Part shown: positions 61,539 to 64,000 of the stretch, piece after piece
Layout: every line of letters starts with the position of its first letter
Numbering within the stretch: the first letter of the stretch is position 1
Program-made: the position numbers and the translations under genes
Notes under the pieces: model-generated
The model's database searches: none
The model's input: only the letters and a program-made list of their open reading frames with translations
Told to the model about the DNA's origin: nothing
Assembly: GCA_023410535.1 (NCBI GenBank)
Contig: JAEYPR010000016.1
Location: 51,643 to 115,642, forward strand
DNA length: 64,000 nucleotides
Direction of reading: 5' to 3'
Source: Bacillota bacterium
GTDB lineage: Bacteria > Bacillota > UBA4882 > UBA8346

Positions 61539-61705
61539 TGTTTCCTCCCTTATTATGTTTCATATTTTGCTATCTTCAACAGGGGGAACAGTGTTCAATA
61601 AAACGAATTGAATCGGTACACCCCTATTGATTTCACGATTAAACCTGGAAATCCTGTTTAAAATGGGCTTTTTCAAATGCCAATTTTCGGATTAACAGCT
61701 CCAAA

Positions 61706-62575
61706 TCAACCTTTGACCGCTCCCAACATGGCGCCTTTCACAAAATATTTTTGGATGAAAGGATAGACCATCAGAATTGGCAGCACTGCAAAGATGATGG
61801 TTGCCGCTCTGAGCGTCCGTTCGCTATAGTTGGTCACTTCCGCAGTGACAAATAGCGATTCGGAGCTGGTGATGAACTCCCGCAACTTGATCTGCAGCGG
61901 GAACAAGGCGCGATTTTGCAGGAACATCAACGGATGCTGAAACTGATTCCACAATACGACCGCATAAAAAAGACCGATCGTGGCCAAAACCGCTTTCGAG
62001 GACGGGAGCACTACGTTGAACAAAGTCCGGAAGTAGCCGCACCCCTCGACTTTGGCCGCCTCCTCCAACTCCACCGGGAACTGTTGAAAAAACGTCCGCA
62101 TGATAATCATGTTATAAGCGCTGACAATATGCGGAATGACCAAAACCCATAAGGAATTGTATAAGCCGATCCCCTTCACCGTCAGAAAATAAGGGATGAT
62201 CGGATACTTAAAGACCATCGTGACCACAATGGCAACCATCACGAACCCGCCGATTTTCAACTCTTTTTTTGATAAGGCGTAAGCCAATAAAACTGTCCCA
62301 AAGAGACAAATAAACGTACCAATCACCGTGCTCCCCAAAGTGATATAGAAGGAAGTCCACAAATCACTCATTCCGATGATCTGCTTCCAGGAATCCAAGG
62401 TCAGGTCCACCGGCCAGAGGAAGACTTGATTGGTATCGACCGCCTTGCTTGAACTAAGGGACGAGGCCAAGACTGACAATAGGGGCACCAGCATGATAAA
62501 TCCCAAAATACTCAGAAACGAAATATTGACGACTGAAAACCAGCGATCCGAATTGGCATGGGGCTTTTGCAACAT
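61706..62575 (-). CDS. ABC sugar permease, LplC/YtcP-like
   Basis: A 289-residue inner-membrane permease with six predicted helices. The ATPase-contacting EAA loop is seen as ELEEAAKVEGCGYFRTLFNV. The start is the ATG at 62575, whose first base is the last base of the LplB-type stop (TAATG), with GGGGGAGGG in front; the ATG at 62581 is less suitable. It forms a heterodimer with the protein encoded upstream. A 167-base gap to the binding-protein gene holds no recognised element except that gene's ribosome binding site. Confidence 0.92.
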   Translation of the reverse strand: MLQKPHANSDRWFSVVNISFLSILGFIMLVPLLSVLASSLSSSKAVDTNQVFLWPVDLTLDSWKQIIGMSDLWTSFYITLGSTVIGTFICLFGTVLLAYALSKKELKIGGFVMVAIVVTMVFKYPIIPYFLTVKGIGLYNSLWVLVIPHIVSAYNMIIMRTFFQQFPVELEEAAKVEGCGYFRTLFNVVLPSSKAVLATIGLFYAVVLWNQFQHPLMFLQNRALFPLQIKLREFITSSESLFVTAEVTNYSERTLRAATIIFAVLPILMVYPFIQKYFVKGAMLGAVKG

Positions 62576-63540
62576 TACCATAACCCTCCCCCGTCCGACA
62601 TTTTCTTGGCGATTTTGTTGAAAGTGAAAACCATGCTAAACCCGATTAACGATTGAAACACCCCGACCGCTGTCGTGTAGCTGTATTGGGCCTGTTGGAT
62701 TCCGGCCCGGAAGACGTAGGTGTCGATGATATCTCCGACACTGTAGGTCATCGGCGTCAACAGATTATAAACATGGTCAAAACCTAATTCTAAGAATTGG
62801 CCGATACTGAGCAAAAATAAAGTTAGAATCGTTGGAAACAACAATGGAATGGTGATGAAGCAGATCTGTTTGAGCTTGCTGGCGCCGTCGATGACCGCCG
62901 ACTCATAAACCTGCGGGTCGATCCCGGTAATCGCCGCTAGATAGACAATGGTGCCCCAGCCCGCGTCGCGCCAGATCGAGGTGAGAATGAAGATCGGCCG
63001 GAAATAGGCTTCATCCTGCATGAAAATAATTGGCTTCGCCCCAAAGAAACCCAGAGCTTGATTGACAATCCCGTTCAGCGACAACACGTCAAAGGTTAAG
63101 CCGGCGATGATTACCCACGAGAAAAAATGCGGGATGTAAAAGACGGTTTGAATCACCCGCTTAAACTTGGGACTGAGTAATTCATTGATCAATATCGCCA
63201 GGATGATGGGGACCGGGAAAAAGAAGAACACCCGGCAAAATCCCAAAATTAAGGTGTTGAAAAAAACTTTTTGAAAGTCATGATACTGAAATAAGGTTTG
63301 AAAGTGTTTCAATCCAACCCACGGACTGTCAAAAAACCCTTGAAAGACCGAGTAGTCTTTGAACGCGATGATTGTCCCGGCTAAAGGGATATACCGGAAG
63401 ACGATAAAAAAGATAATACCCGGCAGCGCCATCAGATATAACGGCCAATATCGTTTGATATTTTGTAACAAACTCTCATGTCGTTCGAAAACCGCTGCCT
63501 TGGACTTTGGCCCTTGAACCGCAACCGGCGCCACACTCAT
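62575..63540 (-). CDS. ABC sugar permease, LplB-like
   Basis: A 321-residue permease of the LplB/YteP type. An N-terminal cytoplasmic segment of about 35 residues precedes the first helix (LYLMALPGIIFFIVFRYIPL). The EAA loop reads QVYESAVIDGASKLKQICF. ATG at 63540, with AGGAGGT upstream. It is the first gene of the importer/two-component operon, behind the promoter at 63594-63621. With the LplC-like partner it forms the channel for a complex oligosaccharide. Confidence 0.92.
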   Translation of the reverse strand: MSVAPVAVQGPKSKAAVFERHESLLQNIKRYWPLYLMALPGIIFFIVFRYIPLAGTIIAFKDYSVFQGFFDSPWVGLKHFQTLFQYHDFQKVFFNTLILGFCRVFFFFPVPIILAILINELLSPKFKRVIQTVFYIPHFFSWVIIAGLTFDVLSLNGIVNQALGFFGAKPIIFMQDEAYFRPIFILTSIWRDAGWGTIVYLAAITGIDPQVYESAVIDGASKLKQICFITIPLLFPTILTLFLLSIGQFLELGFDHVYNLLTPMTYSVGDIIDTYVFRAGIQQAQYSYTTAVGVFQSLIGFSMVFTFNKIAKKMSDGGGLW

Positions 63541-63593
63541 GACATAACCTCCTACAATTTCACATTCAAGCTGCTTGTAATGTCGTTAATCTA

Positions 63594-63621
63594 ATTGTAA
63601 CTTGATTTTCATCTTTTCCAA
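63594..63621 (-). promoter_or_regulatory. Sigma-A-type promoter of the ABC importer operon
   Basis: On the minus strand TTGGAA (63621-63616), then a 16-base spacer, then TACAAT (63599-63594). It lies about 50 bases before the LplB-type ATG. This is the best-formed sigma-A promoter I could find in the window. Confidence 0.55.
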
Positions 63622-63780
63622 GGTGACGATTTTAAGTTCCGGCTGGGTGTATTTTTAGGAAATGTAATTTGGCGGAAATCTCCGCCCAGCCGTAAACGAC
63701 AGGGCTAGGTAGATAAAACCATTTTAAAGCCCCTCCAGGGCTCCGTGATACTCTGAAGGACAGTGAGATTTTTATGGACT

Positions 63781-63820
63781 GTAGCAAAGAAAAAGAGTCG
63801 GAGCTGTGGTAATCCGACTC
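63781..63820 (-). terminator. Rho-independent terminator of the gene entering from the right
   Basis: The stem GAGTCGGA/TCCGACTC (63795-63802 and 63813-63820) has a ten-base loop and, on the minus strand, is followed by TTTTTCTTT. It overlaps the stop codon (63819-63821) of the minus-strand heptad-repeat frame. Confidence 0.7.
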
Positions 63821-64000
63821 AAAAAATGTTTAATTGCTTGCTCAACGACTGTGCATCCTTGCTCAACGGTTGTGCATCCTCGCTCAACGGCTGTGCATCC
63901 TTGCTCAACGGATGTGCATCCTTGCTCAAAGAATGTGCATCCTTGCTCAAAGACTGTGCATCCTTGCTCAAAGGCTGTGCATCCATGCTCAAAGGCTGTG
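63819..64000 (-). CDS. C-terminal end of a heptad-repeat protein (partial)
   Basis: On the minus strand one frame is open from the window edge to a TGA at 63819-63821. It encodes about 60 residues of the heptad Gln-Pro-Leu-Ser-Lys-Asp-Ala, eight copies with Pro/Ser, Gln/His and Lys/Met/Glu exchanges, and a short tail SKQLNIF. A Rho-independent terminator overlaps the stop, which favours this strand. A competing plus-strand frame starts at the ATG at 63826 and reads Leu-Leu-Asn/Lys-Gly/Asp-Cys-Ala-Ser repeats, but no ribosome binding site precedes it. The start and body of the gene lie outside the window. Function unknown. Confidence 0.45.
   Translation of the reverse strand, partial: QPLSMDAQPLSKDAQSLSKDAHSLSKDAHPLSKDAQPLSEDAQPLSKDAQSLSKQLNIF
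63838..64000. repeat. 21-bp tandem array, seven full units plus a partial one at the window edge
   Basis: Units of exactly 21 bases begin at 63838, 63859, 63880, 63901, 63922, 63943 and 63964, and a partial unit at 63985 runs off the edge. The consensus is TTGCTCAAMGRYTGTGCATCC, far better conserved than the array at 36081. Changes cluster at positions 9-12 of the unit (for example CGAC, CGGT, AGAA, AGGC). There are no unique spacers, so it is not a CRISPR array. It coincides with the heptad-encoding frame on the minus strand. Confidence 0.95.

Noticed and set aside
63826..64000. Plus-strand ORF of Leu-Leu-Asn-Gly-Cys-Ala-Ser repeats starting at ATG 63826
   Set aside because: No ribosome binding site precedes it, and the hairpin before it has its T run on the minus strand. 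I favour the minus-strand reading, though not with certainty.
1..64000. tRNA or rRNA genes, insertion sequences, prophage or integrase
   Set aside because: I saw no cloverleaf with CCA-end context, no rRNA-like stretch, and no transposase, recombinase or terminal inverted repeats. A tRNA scan would be needed to be certain.

Overview
The window looks like a chromosomal segment of a spore-forming, probably anaerobic, plant-polysaccharide-degrading member of the Bacillota. The signs are: strong AGGAGG-type ribosome binding sites, a complete gerA-gerB-gerC type spore-germination operon, a flavodiiron protein, a ferredoxin-fused flavoenzyme, LplABC-type ABC importers with YesM/YesN-type regulators, and many pectin-directed enzymes. 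The modular secreted lyases with Thr/Pro linkers recall deep-branching groups such as Hydrogenispora/Limnochordia; that placement is inference. Neither LplA-type solute-binding protein shows a convincing lipobox, which may hint at an unusual envelope.

Region 1 (1-8922, minus strand) is a tightly coupled, visibly A+T-richer operon: UbiA-type prenyltransferase, a dikinase built like rifampin phosphotransferase, a DUF3419/BtaA-like aminocarboxypropyl transferase, a phytol/dolichol-kinase-like membrane protein, a GNAT-fold protein, an OleC-like AMP-forming ligase, and an SDR cut by the window edge. I know of no described pathway with this set. It is the best candidate here for an undescribed biosynthetic (lipid or isoprenoid) system.

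Region 2 (9000-17850) is a sugar-acid island: an orphan solute-binding protein, an AraC regulator, and a five-gene operon (DlgD/YiaK-like reductase, TIM-barrel isomerase-like protein, DHOD-ferredoxin fusion, Gfo/Idh/MocA oxidoreductase, cytoplasmic FG-GAP beta-propeller). The binding-protein gene and the operon share a gap-free 55-bp promoter/operator motif, so they probably form one regulon.

Region 3 (17883-33910) is mixed housekeeping: FMN glutamate-synthase-like protein, the spore-germination operon, a DUF362 protein, a trypsin-like protease, M3 oligopeptidase, a secreted PL9 lyase, LUD protein, MFS exporter, CBO0543 membrane protein, a secreted unknown and a flavin reductase.

Region 4 (34064-48278) is extracellular pectin/arabinan degradation: two PL1 lyases and one PL9 lyase that share an N-terminal concanavalin-like module with the PL9 at 27314, plus GH43 and GH127 arabinan-type enzymes that share a LamG module. 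A flavodiiron protein, a CsoR-type repressor and a PnuC-like transporter lie among them.

Region 5 (48343-63540) is intracellular: an operon (DUF1961 fusion, heparinase II/III-like lyase, GH88 hydrolase, unknown alpha/alpha-toroid protein, esterase) divergent from an AraC regulator, then an ABC importer with its two-component system. The plausible flow is secreted lyases, ABC import of unsaturated oligouronides, then cytoplasmic lyase, hydrolase and esterase.

Two tandem arrays with exactly 21-bp units (36081-36269, and 63838 to the window end) are the main non-genic oddities. The second is probably coding, because a terminator overlaps the stop codon of its minus-strand frame.
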